Part shown: positions 1-7,579 of the stretch, piece by piece
How positions within the stretch are numbered: position 1 is the stretch's first letter
Layout of the letters: each line of letters opens with the position of its first letter
DNA from: Klebsiella pneumoniae
GTDB taxonomy: Bacteria; Pseudomonadota; Gammaproteobacteria; Ga0077536
Length of the DNA: 8,999 nt
NCBI GenBank assembly: GCA_945873015.1
Contig: CAMCBY010000132.1
Coordinates: 1 to 8,999 of the forward strand
Reading direction: 5' to 3'
Notes under the pieces: model-generated
Database searches by the model: none
Told to the model about the DNA's origin: nothing
Seen by the model: only the letters and a program-made list of their open reading frames with translations
Translations under genes and position numbers: made by a program

Positions 1-3000
1 TGGGTAGCGATACCGACCGGGCAGGTGTTGAGATGACACACGCGCATCATCACGCAGCCCATCACCACCAGCGGTGCGGTCGCAAAACCGTATTCCTCGG
101 CGCCGAGCATGGCGGCAACGATGCAGTCGCGGCCGGTCTTCAACTGGCCATCAACCTGCACCACGATGCGGTCGCGCAATTGATTGGCGACCAGCACCTG
201 CTGGGTTTCGGCGAGGCCAAGTTCCCACGGCACGCCAGCGTGTTTGAGCGAAGTCACCGGTGACGCGCCCGTGCCACCGTCATAACCCGAGATCAGCACA
301 ACGTCCGAATGGGCCTTGGCGACACCGGCAGCGACCGTGCCGACACCGACTTCGGCGACCAGTTTGACGTGCACACGCGCGACCGGATTGGAGTTCTTCA
401 GATCGTGGATGAGCTGCGCCAGGTCTTCAATTGAATAGATATCGTGATGCGGCGGCGGTGAAATCAGGCCCACGCCCGGGGTCGAGTGACGGGTCTTGGC
501 AATCCACGGATAGACCTTGTTGCCTGGCAGCTGGCCACCTTCGCCGGGTTTGGCACCCTGCGCCATCTTGATCTGCAAATCGTCCGCGTTGACCAGGTAT
601 TCGCTGGTCACACCGAAACGACCGGACGCGACCTGCTTGATCGCACTGCGGCGCAGGTCGCCGTTGGCGTCGGGCGTGAAACGCTCGGGATCCTCACCCC
701 CCTCACCGGTGTTGGAACGACCACCAATGCGGTTCATGGCAATCGCCAGGGTCTCGTGAGCCTCGGCGCTGATCGAGCCATAGGACATCGCGCCGGTCGA
801 GAACCGTTTCATGATGGCGTCGATGGACTCGACTTCATCCAGCGGCACCGGCTTGGCAGCCTGCTTGAAGCGGAACAGGCCACGCAAGGTTGCGTGGTGT
901 TCGCTCTGGTCATCCACCGCGTGGGTGTATTCCTTGAAAATCTTGTACTGGCCCGAGCGGGTCGCATGCTGCAGCTTGAACACCGTGTCCGGGTTGAACA
1001 GGTGGTACTCGCCATCGCGGCGCCACTGGTATTCGCCACCCCACGCAAGGTCGGGTTTCTTCACCACGCGGCCCGGAAAGGCGTCGTGGTGGCGCATTGC
1101 AACTTCCTGCTCAATGACCTCAAGGCCGACGCCGCCAATGCGCGATGCGGTCCAGGTGAAATACTTGTCGACGAAAGCCTTGTCGAGACCGACGGCTTCG
1201 AAGATCTGCGCGCCGCGATAGGACTGCACAGTAGAAATGCCCATCTTGGACATGACCTTGAGCAGGCCTTTGTTGACCGCCTTCAAATACAGGCGCACCG
1301 CCGTATCGTGATCGGTCTCACCTTCGTAACGGTTCTTGGGGTTGGTGGTCAGGATGCGCTGACGCAGCATGTCGTCGAGCGTTTCCAGCGCCAGATACGG
1401 GTTCACGGCACCCGCGCCATAACCGAGCAGCACCGCAAAATGGTGGACTTCACGCGGCTCGCCGGACTCAATCACGAGGCCGACCTTGATACGCCGGCCG
1501 TTGCGCACCAGATGGTGATGTACACCGGCGGTGGCGAGCGCGGCAGGAATCGCCGCGTGGTCTTTGTCGACGCCACGATCCGACAGAATGATAAAGGCAT
1601 GGCCTTCATCGACCGCCGCATCGGCCGCCGCACAGACTTCCACCAGCGCCTTTTCCAGGCCCGCAGCGCCTGCGGCAACCGGATAGATGGTGGCGATGGT
1701 GCGGGTGCGGAAACCGAGCGCATCGATGCTGCGCAGTTTTTCCAGATCGTGGTTGTCCACCACCGGCGCATTGAGCTTGATCTGACGGCAGCTCGACTCG
1801 CTCGGTGCGAGCAGGTTGCTTTCCGGGCCTATCGGCGTCGAAAGCTGGGTGACCAGCTCTTCGCGGATGCCGTCCAGCGGCGGGTTGGTGACCTGCGCGA
1901 ACAATTGTTTGAAATAGTCGTAAAGCAGCCGCGAGCGGTCGGACAGCACGGCCAGCGCCGCGTCAGTGCCCATTGAACCCATCGCTTCCGCACCACTCGC
2001 CGCCATCGGCTGCATCAGCAGGCGCAGGTCTTCATGCGTATAACCAAACGCCTGCTGGCGCTGCAGCACCGTGGCGTGGTCCGGCACATGCACGTTGGTC
2101 GGCTCGGGCAGGTCGTCAATCGAAACCTGATTGCGCTCCAGCCACTCCCCATAGGGATACATGTCGATGTATTGCTGCTTGAGCTCGGCATCTTCAACGA
2201 TGCGGCCGGCCTTGGTGTCGACCAGGAAGATGCGCCCGGGATGCAGGCGTTCCTTGATCGCGATGTTCTCCGGCGGAATGTCCAGCACACCCACTTCGGA
2301 GGCCATGATCACCATGCCGTCCTTGGTCACGTAGTAGCGCGACGGACGCAGGCCATTGCGGTCCAGCACCGCGCCGATCACGGTACCGTCGGTAAACGCG
2401 ATGGAGGCCGGGCCGTCCCACGGTTCCATGAAGCTGCCGTGGTATTCGTAGAAAGCCTTGCGCTTGGCGTCCATGTCCTCATGGCCAGCCCAGGCTTCCG
2501 GTATCATCATGAGGATCGCATGCGGCAGCGGGCGGCCGGCCATGTGCAGGAATTCCAGCACCTGATCGAAGCTCGCCGAGTCCGAATTGCCTTCCAGCAC
2601 GATCGGAAACAGTTTCTTCAAGTCCTCGCCGAACAGGCTCGACTCGCACAGCGATTCGCGCGCACGCATCCAGTTGATGTTGCCGCGCAGGGTATTGATT
2701 TCGCCGTTGTGGGCGATAAAACGGAACGGGTGCGCGAGCGGCCAGGACGGAAAGGTATTGGTCGAGAAACGCTGATGGACCAGGGCCAGCGCGCTGTCCA
2801 TACGTTCGTCACACAGGTCCGGGAAGACTTTGTCGACCTGGTCGGCGTTCAGCATGCCCTTGTAGATAAAAGTGCGGTGCGACAGGCTGGGCACATAAAA
2901 CAGTGCCTTTTCCTCGATGCCGCTGTCCCACACCGCATGCTCGACACGCTTGCGGATCACGTAGAGCTTGCGTTCAAAGGCTTCTTCGCTGACGACATCG

Positions 3001-3491
3001 GCACTGCGCCCGATGAAGAGCTGGCGGAAACTCGGCTCGCCGGAGCGCGCGGTCGGCCCGATCATGGAGTCGTCGCTCGGCACCTCGCGCCAACCGAGCA
3101 GGATTTGACCTTCTTCCTCAATGACGCGCTTGAACTGTGCGACACAGAATTGTGCGTCTTCTGCGTCACGCGGCAGGAACACCAGGCCGGCGCCGTAATG
3201 ACCGAAAGCCGGCAGTTCGAAACCGAGCGCGGCGCAGGTCGGGCGCAGGAAAGCATCGGGCATCTGAATCAGGATGCCGGCACCGTCGCCGGTATTTTCT
3301 TCGCAACCGCTCGCACCGCGGTGCTCAAGATTGGCAAGGATGGTCAGGGCCTGACGAATGATTGCGTGCGACTTGCGACCCTTCATGTCGACAACAAAGC
3401 CGACTCCACAGGAGTCATGCTCTTGGGACGCATCGTACAGCCCGTCCGTCGGGCCGCCGGTCCGCGGAAATCGAGTGCGAGCAGAATTCAT
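1..3491 (-). CDS. gltB: Glutamate synthase large subunit (GOGAT alpha), 3' end outside window
   Basis: This enzyme converts glutamine plus 2-oxoglutarate to two glutamates in the cytoplasm, with GltD supplying electrons from NAD(P)H. The window holds the first 1163 residues; family members are usually about 1480-1550. After a 27-residue propeptide comes the class II glutaminase domain, with the nucleophile Cys28 in HDSCGVGF and the HNGEINT motif near residue 261. The central domain follows, then the FMN/2-oxoglutarate domain with GGRSNTGEGGED near 922 and SGYDGGTGAS at 1068-1077. The three 3Fe-4S cysteines are C1146, C1152 and C1157, in GCVMMRVCHLNTCPVG, with the family spacing of 6 and 5. 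The reading frame was intact at all points sampled between the start and the window edge. The ATG at 3491 is supported by a GGAGG and by the short propeptide. A promoter lies just upstream, so the gene is probably transcribed apart from damX. Its motifs differ from the E. coli and Pseudomonas type (see findings). gltD is expected beyond the left edge but is not seen. Confidence 0.97.
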   Translation of the reverse strand, partial: MNSARTRFPRTGGPTDGLYDASQEHDSCGVGFVVDMKGRKSHAIIRQALTILANLEHRGASGCEENTGDGAGILIQMPDAFLRPTCAALGFELPAFGHYGAGLVFLPRDAEDAQFCVAQFKRVIEEEGQILLGWREVPSDDSMIGPTARSGEPSFRQLFIGRSADVVSEEAFERKLYVIRKRVEHAVWDSGIEEKALFYVPSLSHRTFIYKGMLNADQVDKVFPDLCDERMDSALALVHQRFSTNTFPSWPLAHPFRFIAHNGEINTLRGNINWMRARESLCESSLFGEDLKKLFPIVLEGNSDSASFDQVLEFLHMAGRPLPHAILMMIPEAWAGHEDMDAKRKAFYEYHGSFMEPWDGPASIAFTDGTVIGAVLDRNGLRPSRYYVTKDGMVIMASEVGVLDIPPENIAIKERLHPGRIFLVDTKAGRIVEDAELKQQYIDMYPYGEWLERNQVSIDDLPEPTNVHVPDHATVLQRQQAFGYTHEDLRLLMQPMAASGAEAMGSMGTDAALAVLSDRSRLLYDYFKQLFAQVTNPPLDGIREELVTQLSTPIGPESNLLAPSESSCRQIKLNAPVVDNHDLEKLRSIDALGFRTRTIATIYPVAAGAAGLEKALVEVCAAADAAVDEGHAFIILSDRGVDKDHAAIPAALATAGVHHHLVRNGRRIKVGLVIESGEPREVHHFAVLLGYGAGAVNPYLALETLDDMLRQRILTTNPKNRYEGETDHDTAVRLYLKAVNKGLLKVMSKMGISTVQSYRGAQIFEAVGLDKAFVDKYFTWTASRIGGVGLEVIEQEVAMRHHDAFPGRVVKKPDLAWGGEYQWRRDGEYHLFNPDTVFKLQHATRSGQYKIFKEYTHAVDDQSEHHATLRGLFRFKQAAKPVPLDEVESIDAIMKRFSTGAMSYGSISAEAHETLAIAMNRIGGRSNTGEGGEDPERFTPDANGDLRRSAIKQVASGRFGVTSEYLVNADDLQIKMAQGAKPGEGGQLPGNKVYPWIAKTRHSTPGVGLISPPPHHDIYSIEDLAQLIHDLKNSNPVARVHVKLVAEVGVGTVAAGVAKAHSDVVLISGYDGGTGASPVTSLKHAGVPWELGLAETQQVLVANQLRDRIVVQVDGQLKTGRDCIVAAMLGAEEYGFATAPLVVMGCVMMRVCHLNTCPVGIAT

Positions 3492-3502
3492 CCCTACGAG
3501 TG

Positions 3503-3507
3503 CCTCC
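3503..3507 (-). promoter_or_regulatory. Ribosome binding site of gltB
   Basis: GGAGG on the minus strand lies 11 bases before the ATG at 3491. The spacing is slightly long but acceptable. It decides the gltB start, because no other in-frame ATG lies between it and the catalytic cysteine codon, and the next in-frame Met (residue 36 or so, in VVDMKG) is downstream of the catalytic cysteine. Confidence 0.65.
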
Positions 3508-3556
3508 GGGCTGCGAGCCGTGAAAATGACGCGATTACGCGCGCAAAAGGACGGTG

Positions 3557-3586
3557 ATTATATGCCGCAGGTGCACAAAGTGTCAC
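3557..3586 (-). promoter_or_regulatory. Sigma70-type promoter for gltB
   Basis: On the minus strand there is a -35 box GTGACA (3581-3586; five of six match TTGACA), an 18-base spacer, and a perfect -10 box TATAAT (3557-3562). Transcription would start near 3550, giving an untranslated leader of about 59 bases before the gltB ATG. The spacer holds the palindrome GTGCAC. Both boxes lie in the gap between the damX stop and gltB, which fits a separate gltB transcript. The match is by eye and no start-site data are available. Confidence 0.65.
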
Positions 3587-3598
3587 CAAAATCGCGAT

Positions 3599-3642
3599 GC
3601 ACGATCACGATTCAATGCGCACTGAAAAAGATCGTGTCGTGC
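3599..3642 (-). terminator. Imperfect hairpin directly after the damX stop, possible weak terminator
   Basis: The arm GCACGACACGAT (3642-3631) can pair with ATCGTGATCGTGC (3611-3599). This gives 12 base pairs with one bulged base and a 19-base loop. The structure begins at the base after the damX-like TAG stop. Only a short T run (ATTTT) follows, several bases beyond the stem, so this is not a classical intrinsic terminator. It could instead protect the 3' end of the upstream transcript or weaken readthrough into gltB. Confidence 0.4.
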
Positions 3643-5268
3643 CTATTTCAGGGTCGATACCGCGCGCGGCCACGGCTTCTGTTTGGCGAGTGCCGGTGGC
3701 ATCGCTCGAATCGCTGATGAGGCGGCGCTGCGCGTGGTGTAAAGACCCGTCACCACCACATACCACGGTGCCCCTTTGAGCTTCTGCTCGACCACCGTGG
3801 CCTTCTCGCCGAGGCGGTGATCGCGAATAAAACGGGTGGTCGCGGCGCGATCGCGGCTGCCAAACAACTGCACGACGAAGCTCTGCGGCTTCTGCCGTTT
3901 GACCCAGCTGGACGAATAGAACAGCTTGTCGTCGTCAGTCTCGCGTTTGGCCGTGAGCGGCTTGGGTGCGCGTTTGGTGGCGCTGGACGCGTCGGCAGTG
4001 GCTTGCGGCGGGGCCGTTTTGGTGCGTGTTTCGCTGGCCGGTTTGGGCTTGGGTTTGGGCGCGACCAGCGGTGCGGCTTCGAGCGGGCTCGGCGCCGCTG
4101 CCGTTGCGGCCGGTGCGGGCGTGGTTTCCACGGTCGGCGCTTGCGCAGCATCCGGCGCCGGCGTATCCGCCTGCGGCAAGTCGGCGTCAGGCGCGGTCTG
4201 TTCCGTCTCGGATGGCACTTGGGCCGTGACCAGCGGTGCTTCCGGTGCCGGCTCCTCGACCGGCAGTGATTCACTGAGCGTGCCGGGCGTCGCTTCGGCG
4301 ACCGCCAGTGGTGCATCGTCGGGCGGCGGCGCTGGCGCTTCGGCAGTCGGGGTTGGCAAGGTGATTTCGACCGTGCCTGGTTTGGAGTTTTCGCTATGGC
4401 GAGACGACAGCAATACGCCAATCGCGACCGCCACTAGGACAAATGCGGCGGCCGCCAGCACGGCGGTGTATTTGCGCACGTTGAAACCGCGCAGTGCGCC
4501 GCCCATGGCGCGGGCCGCCGCCGCAGCACGCTGGCCCGGGTGGATGGGTTTATGGCCGCCGTTGCGCAGACTCGCCAGCATGCGGCCCGGGTTGCCGTCA
4601 GCGGCGGCGGCCAGCACGTCCAGGTCGAGCCCCTCGTCGAGCTGCAAATCTTCGTCCAGTTGCAGTGAACCCGCGCTGGCCGGCAGCGCGCTGAGCGCCA
4701 GGGTCTTCAGTTCTTCCACTTCCAGTGGCGGCAGGTCAACGATGTGAATAACCGCGCTCTCGGGCGCCGCCGCCTGCAGTCGTTCACCAAAATCGCTGTC
4801 AGCGTCACCGGTCATGACGACCCTGAGATCGCCACGTTGATGTTCGCTGTAGGCCAACGCAAACAGCATGGCGCGCGCTTCGTCGTCGAGTTTTTCGGCG
4901 TCGTCGAGGGTCAGGATGCACAACTGGCCGCCCAACTCGATCTCGGCGAGGCGGGCGCGCAGGTCTTCGACACCCGCGTCGAGCTCACCGAGCTCAAGGG
5001 CCTCGGTCAGCGCCGCCAACAGGCCGGCCGCGGTACGGGTGGAGGCCCCGTCGCTCGCAATCACCCGCCAGTTGGGCCGCGCCTGTTCGGTCACCGCGCC
5101 GAGCAGTCGGCTGCGACCGCTGCCAGCCTCACCCTGGACCACGACCATCTGATGGCCGAATTCCAGTAGGTGACTCAGCAGGTCGAGGCGCTGGCGAATT
5201 GCCGGTGTCGTCAGGTAAGGCGGTCGCATCGTCGCCCCGGCTTGGCTGTCATCAATCACGTCATGCAC
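3643..5268 (-). CDS. DamX-like protein: AAA-type ATPase domain, membrane segment, C-terminal SPOR domain
   Basis: This predicted inner-membrane protein has an N-terminal cytoplasmic ATPase domain, one membrane segment (about residues 268-288), a Pro/Ala-rich periplasmic linker (about 300-445) and a C-terminal SPOR domain (about 463-541, ending near KPWPR). SPOR domains bind peptide-stripped peptidoglycan at the division septum. The P-loop is GEAGSGRS (46-53), with Arg where Walker A normally has Lys. The Walker B-like stretch is LCILTLDDAE (116-125). Domain order, and position between aroB and gltB, match the Pseudomonas protein at this locus and, more distantly, E. coli DamX. The N-terminus appears shorter than in the Pseudomonas relative. 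The start used here is GTG at 5268, 17 bases after the dgt stop. The in-frame ATG at 5229, preceded by GGGG, would remove 13 residues and is a serious alternative. Function in division is inferred from the family. Confidence 0.88.
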   Translation of the reverse strand: MHDVIDDSQAGATMRPPYLTTPAIRQRLDLLSHLLEFGHQMVVVQGEAGSGRSRLLGAVTEQARPNWRVIASDGASTRTAAGLLAALTEALELGELDAGVEDLRARLAEIELGGQLCILTLDDAEKLDDEARAMLFALAYSEHQRGDLRVVMTGDADSDFGERLQAAAPESAVIHIVDLPPLEVEELKTLALSALPASAGSLQLDEDLQLDEGLDLDVLAAAADGNPGRMLASLRNGGHKPIHPGQRAAAAARAMGGALRGFNVRKYTAVLAAAAFVLVAVAIGVLLSSRHSENSKPGTVEITLPTPTAEAPAPPPDDAPLAVAEATPGTLSESLPVEEPAPEAPLVTAQVPSETEQTAPDADLPQADTPAPDAAQAPTVETTPAPAATAAAPSPLEAAPLVAPKPKPKPASETRTKTAPPQATADASSATKRAPKPLTAKRETDDDKLFYSSSWVKRQKPQSFVVQLFGSRDRAATTRFIRDHRLGEKATVVEQKLKGAPWYVVVTGLYTTRSAASSAIRAMPPALAKQKPWPRAVSTLK

Positions 5269-5285
5269 TGTTTATAGGGTTCCGC

Positions 5286-6449
5286 TCATGCCTTGAGCCA
5301 GGCTTGCATGGTGCCGGCAGGCGCGCTGCCATACACCCGGTTGTGCTCCGCCTGCGCATACCTGTCGGTCATGCCGGCGATGTAATCGCTCACAGCACGG
5401 GCGCGCAATGGCGCGTCCGACTGCGGTGCGAGCGGGGTACCCGCCGGTAACAGGCTGGGGTCCTGCATGAACGCGTCGAACAATTCGCTCACTAGCGTTT
5501 TGGCCTGCTCAGCAATGCGCTGCACCGAAGGGTGGTAGTACAGACGTTGATAGAGCAGGCGTTTCAAGCGCAGGTGATCCTCGCGTGTATCCGGTGAAAA
5601 ATCGACCAGGGCTTCGCCCGCGGCGCGCACCTCATCGACGCTGCGCGGCGCATGCTGCGCGAGACGTGCGCGGGTCGCGTCGATCAGATCGGCGACAAAA
5701 GCGCCGAGCATGTGCCGAATCGCGGTATAGGTCAGGCGCTTGCCGACCAGTCCCGGCGCATCCTGACGGCTCGCAGCCAGCGCGTCGCTAAAGCCGGTGT
5801 GCTCGCAGATAGTCTCCAGCGACAGGATGCCGGAGCGCAGGCCGTCATCAATATCGTGGTGATTATAGGCAATTTCATCGGCGACATTGGCAATCTGGGC
5901 TTCCATCGACGGCTGGCGACGTTTGATGAAGCGCTCGCCGAGCTCACCCAGACTAGCCGCGCGCACCACGCTGCAATGCTTGAGAATGCCTTCACGGGTC
6001 TCAAACAGGAGATTCAGGCCGTCAAACGCGGCATAACGCTGCTCAAGTTCATCGACCACCCGCAACGAGTGCAGATTGTGCTCGAAGCCGCCGTAGGGCT
6101 GCATGCACTGATTGAGCGCGGCCTGGCCGGCATGGCCAAAGGGTGTATGGCCAAGGTCGTGAGCGAGCGCGATGGCCTCGGTCAGATCCTCGTTGACGCC
6201 CAACGCGCGGGCGATGGTGCGCGCGACCTGAGCGACCTCCAGGGAGTGCGTGAGGCGCGTGCGAAACATGTCGCCTTCGTGATTGACGAACACCTGGGTC
6301 TTGTATTCGAGACGCCGAAACGCCGAGGAATGGATCACACGGTCGCGGTCGCGCTGGAATTCACTGCGCCATGCGGGCGGCGCTTCCGCCTCGCGCCGGC
6401 CGCGCGACTGACGCATATCGACCGCGTAGGGCGCGAGTTCGAGGCTCAT
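5286..6449 (-). CDS. dgt: Deoxyguanosinetriphosphate triphosphohydrolase-like HD-domain protein (short form)
   Basis: Members of this family split dNTPs, classically dGTP, into deoxynucleoside and triphosphate, and so affect cytoplasmic dNTP pools. The 387-residue protein has the conserved N-terminal block SEFQRDRDRVIHSSAFRRLE and YKTQVF, then the HD-domain metal ligands: H68 in RTRLTHSLEV, H97-D98 in ALAHDLGHTPFGH, and D191 in NVADEIAYNHHDIDDG. The ATG at 6449 (MSLELAPYAV) was chosen because it gives the usual start of the short-form family. The frame also stays open to a TTG at 6482, but the 11 extra residues do not look family-like and no clear Shine-Dalgarno sequence supports either start. 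It sits 44 bases after aroB and 17 before damX, on the same strand, so it is probably co-transcribed with both. Substrate preference cannot be told from sequence; short-form proteins may act on several dNTPs or need an activating dNTP. Confidence 0.93.
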   Translation of the reverse strand: MSLELAPYAVDMRQSRGRREAEAPPAWRSEFQRDRDRVIHSSAFRRLEYKTQVFVNHEGDMFRTRLTHSLEVAQVARTIARALGVNEDLTEAIALAHDLGHTPFGHAGQAALNQCMQPYGGFEHNLHSLRVVDELEQRYAAFDGLNLLFETREGILKHCSVVRAASLGELGERFIKRRQPSMEAQIANVADEIAYNHHDIDDGLRSGILSLETICEHTGFSDALAASRQDAPGLVGKRLTYTAIRHMLGAFVADLIDATRARLAQHAPRSVDEVRAAGEALVDFSPDTREDHLRLKRLLYQRLYYHPSVQRIAEQAKTLVSELFDAFMQDPSLLPAGTPLAPQSDAPLRARAVSDYIAGMTDRYAQAEHNRVYGSAPAGTMQAWLKA

Positions 6450-6493
6450 CGGTGGGCGGCACAGGAATGGATCATGGGCCAATACGCGCCGCG

Positions 6494-7579
6494 TCAGGGC
6501 GCGGGCTCGCCTCGCAGCACCGCTTCAAGCAGCGCATCATCGTAATCGCGGGTGACACAAGACTGCCCGAGGCCCTTCAGCAGCACCAGGCGGATGCGTC
6601 CGCCGATGTTCTTTTTGTCATGCAGCATGAGCTCACGGAAGGTCGCGGCGGTGATCTCGGCTGGCGGCACTATCGGTAGCTGCGCCCGCGCCAGCAGCGC
6701 CACGGTGCGCTCGAGTTCAGCTTTACCCAACCAGCCGGCGCGCGCCGACAGACGGGCCGCCATACACATGCCGGCCGCCACGGCTTCACCATGCAACCAG
6801 TTACCGTAGCCGCTGGCGGTCTCGATAGCGTGACCAAAGGTATGACCAAGATTGAGCGTCGCGCGTTCGCCGGTTTCGCGCTCATCGGCGGCCACCACTT
6901 CTGCTTTGTTCTGACACGAGCGCCGCACCGCTTCAGCGAGCGCCGCGGGCTCACGCGCGAGCAGGGCGGGCAGATGGGACTCCAGCCACTCAAAGAAGGG
7001 CAGGTCTCGAATCAGACCGTATTTGATGACCTCGGCGAGGCCCGCGTGCAGCTCGCGGGCGGGCAGGGTCGACAGCGTATCGGTGTCGGCGACCACCGCG
7101 ATGGGCTGATGAAAGGCTCCGATCATGTTCTTGCCGAGCGGGTGATTGACGGCGGTTTTACCGCCTACCGAAGAATCGACCTGCGCCAGCAGTGTGGTCG
7201 GCACCTGCAGAAAATCGATACCGCGCTGATAGCAGGCGGCTGCAAAGCCGCCCAGATCGCCTATCACGCCGCCGCCCAACGCCACCAGCAAGGCGCCGCG
7301 CTCAAGACGTTTCTCAAGCATGAAGGCCATCACCAGCGCGAAAGTATCGAGGGTCTTGTGCGCCTCGCCATCGGGCAGCACCAGAGTTTCGCAGCGGCGC
7401 GCGCTGAAATGGCGACGTACCCGTTCCAGATACAGCGGCGCTATCACCTCATTGGTCAGCACCATCACCTGCTCGGCCTTGACCAGCGAGGCGAACAGCG
7501 CACTGTCGTCGAGCAGGCCACTACCGATGTGGATGGGATAGCTGCGCTCGCCCAAGGCGACGGTCAACACGGTACTCAC
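6494..7579 (-). CDS. aroB: 3-dehydroquinate synthase
   Basis: This cytoplasmic NAD- and divalent-metal-dependent enzyme converts DAHP to 3-dehydroquinate, the second step of the shikimate pathway. The 361 residues match the usual length (E. coli 362). The NAD-binding glycine run GGGVIGDLGG is at 102-111, followed by the signature QVPTTLLAQVDSSVGGKTAV (125-144) and NMIGAFHQP. Metal ligands are E183 (LAEVIKYG), H246 (LGHTFGHAIE) and H263 (LHGEAVAAGM). The start is GTG at 7579, and its first bases overlap the aroK stop as GTGA, which indicates translational coupling with shikimate kinase. All catalytic motifs are present and nothing suggests a defect. Confidence 0.97.
   Translation of the reverse strand: MSTVLTVALGERSYPIHIGSGLLDDSALFASLVKAEQVMVLTNEVIAPLYLERVRRHFSARRCETLVLPDGEAHKTLDTFALVMAFMLEKRLERGALLVALGGGVIGDLGGFAAACYQRGIDFLQVPTTLLAQVDSSVGGKTAVNHPLGKNMIGAFHQPIAVVADTDTLSTLPARELHAGLAEVIKYGLIRDLPFFEWLESHLPALLAREPAALAEAVRRSCQNKAEVVAADERETGERATLNLGHTFGHAIETASGYGNWLHGEAVAAGMCMAARLSARAGWLGKAELERTVALLARAQLPIVPPAEITAATFRELMLHDKKNIGGRIRLVLLKGLGQSCVTRDYDDALLEAVLRGEPAP

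Noticed and set aside
33..263. Small plus-strand frame with a His-rich start (MTHAHHHAAHHH)
   Set aside because: The histidine codons are the complement of the conserved Met/Val codons of the gltB 3Fe-4S region. It is a shadow, not a metal-binding peptide gene.
486..1976. 496-codon open frame on the plus strand, antisense to gltB
   Set aside because: It lies wholly opposite the well-supported gltB frame and its translation resembles no family I know. Long antisense frames are expected in GC-rich genes where few stops arise on the other strand.
2034..3557. 507-codon open frame on the plus strand, antisense to gltB
   Set aside because: It is opposite the N-terminal half of gltB, whose catalytic Cys and HNGEINT motifs prove the minus-strand frame. 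No recognisable domain is seen in the plus-strand translation.
3358..3717. 119-codon plus-strand frame spanning the damX-gltB gap
   Set aside because: It covers the gltB start, the promoter and the end of damX on the opposite strand. It has no family resemblance and no ribosome-binding support.
6450..6482. Upstream TTG start for dgt
   Set aside because: It would add 11 residues before MSLELAPYAV that do not look like the family. It lacks a ribosome-binding sequence and uses a rare start codon, so ATG at 6449 is preferred.
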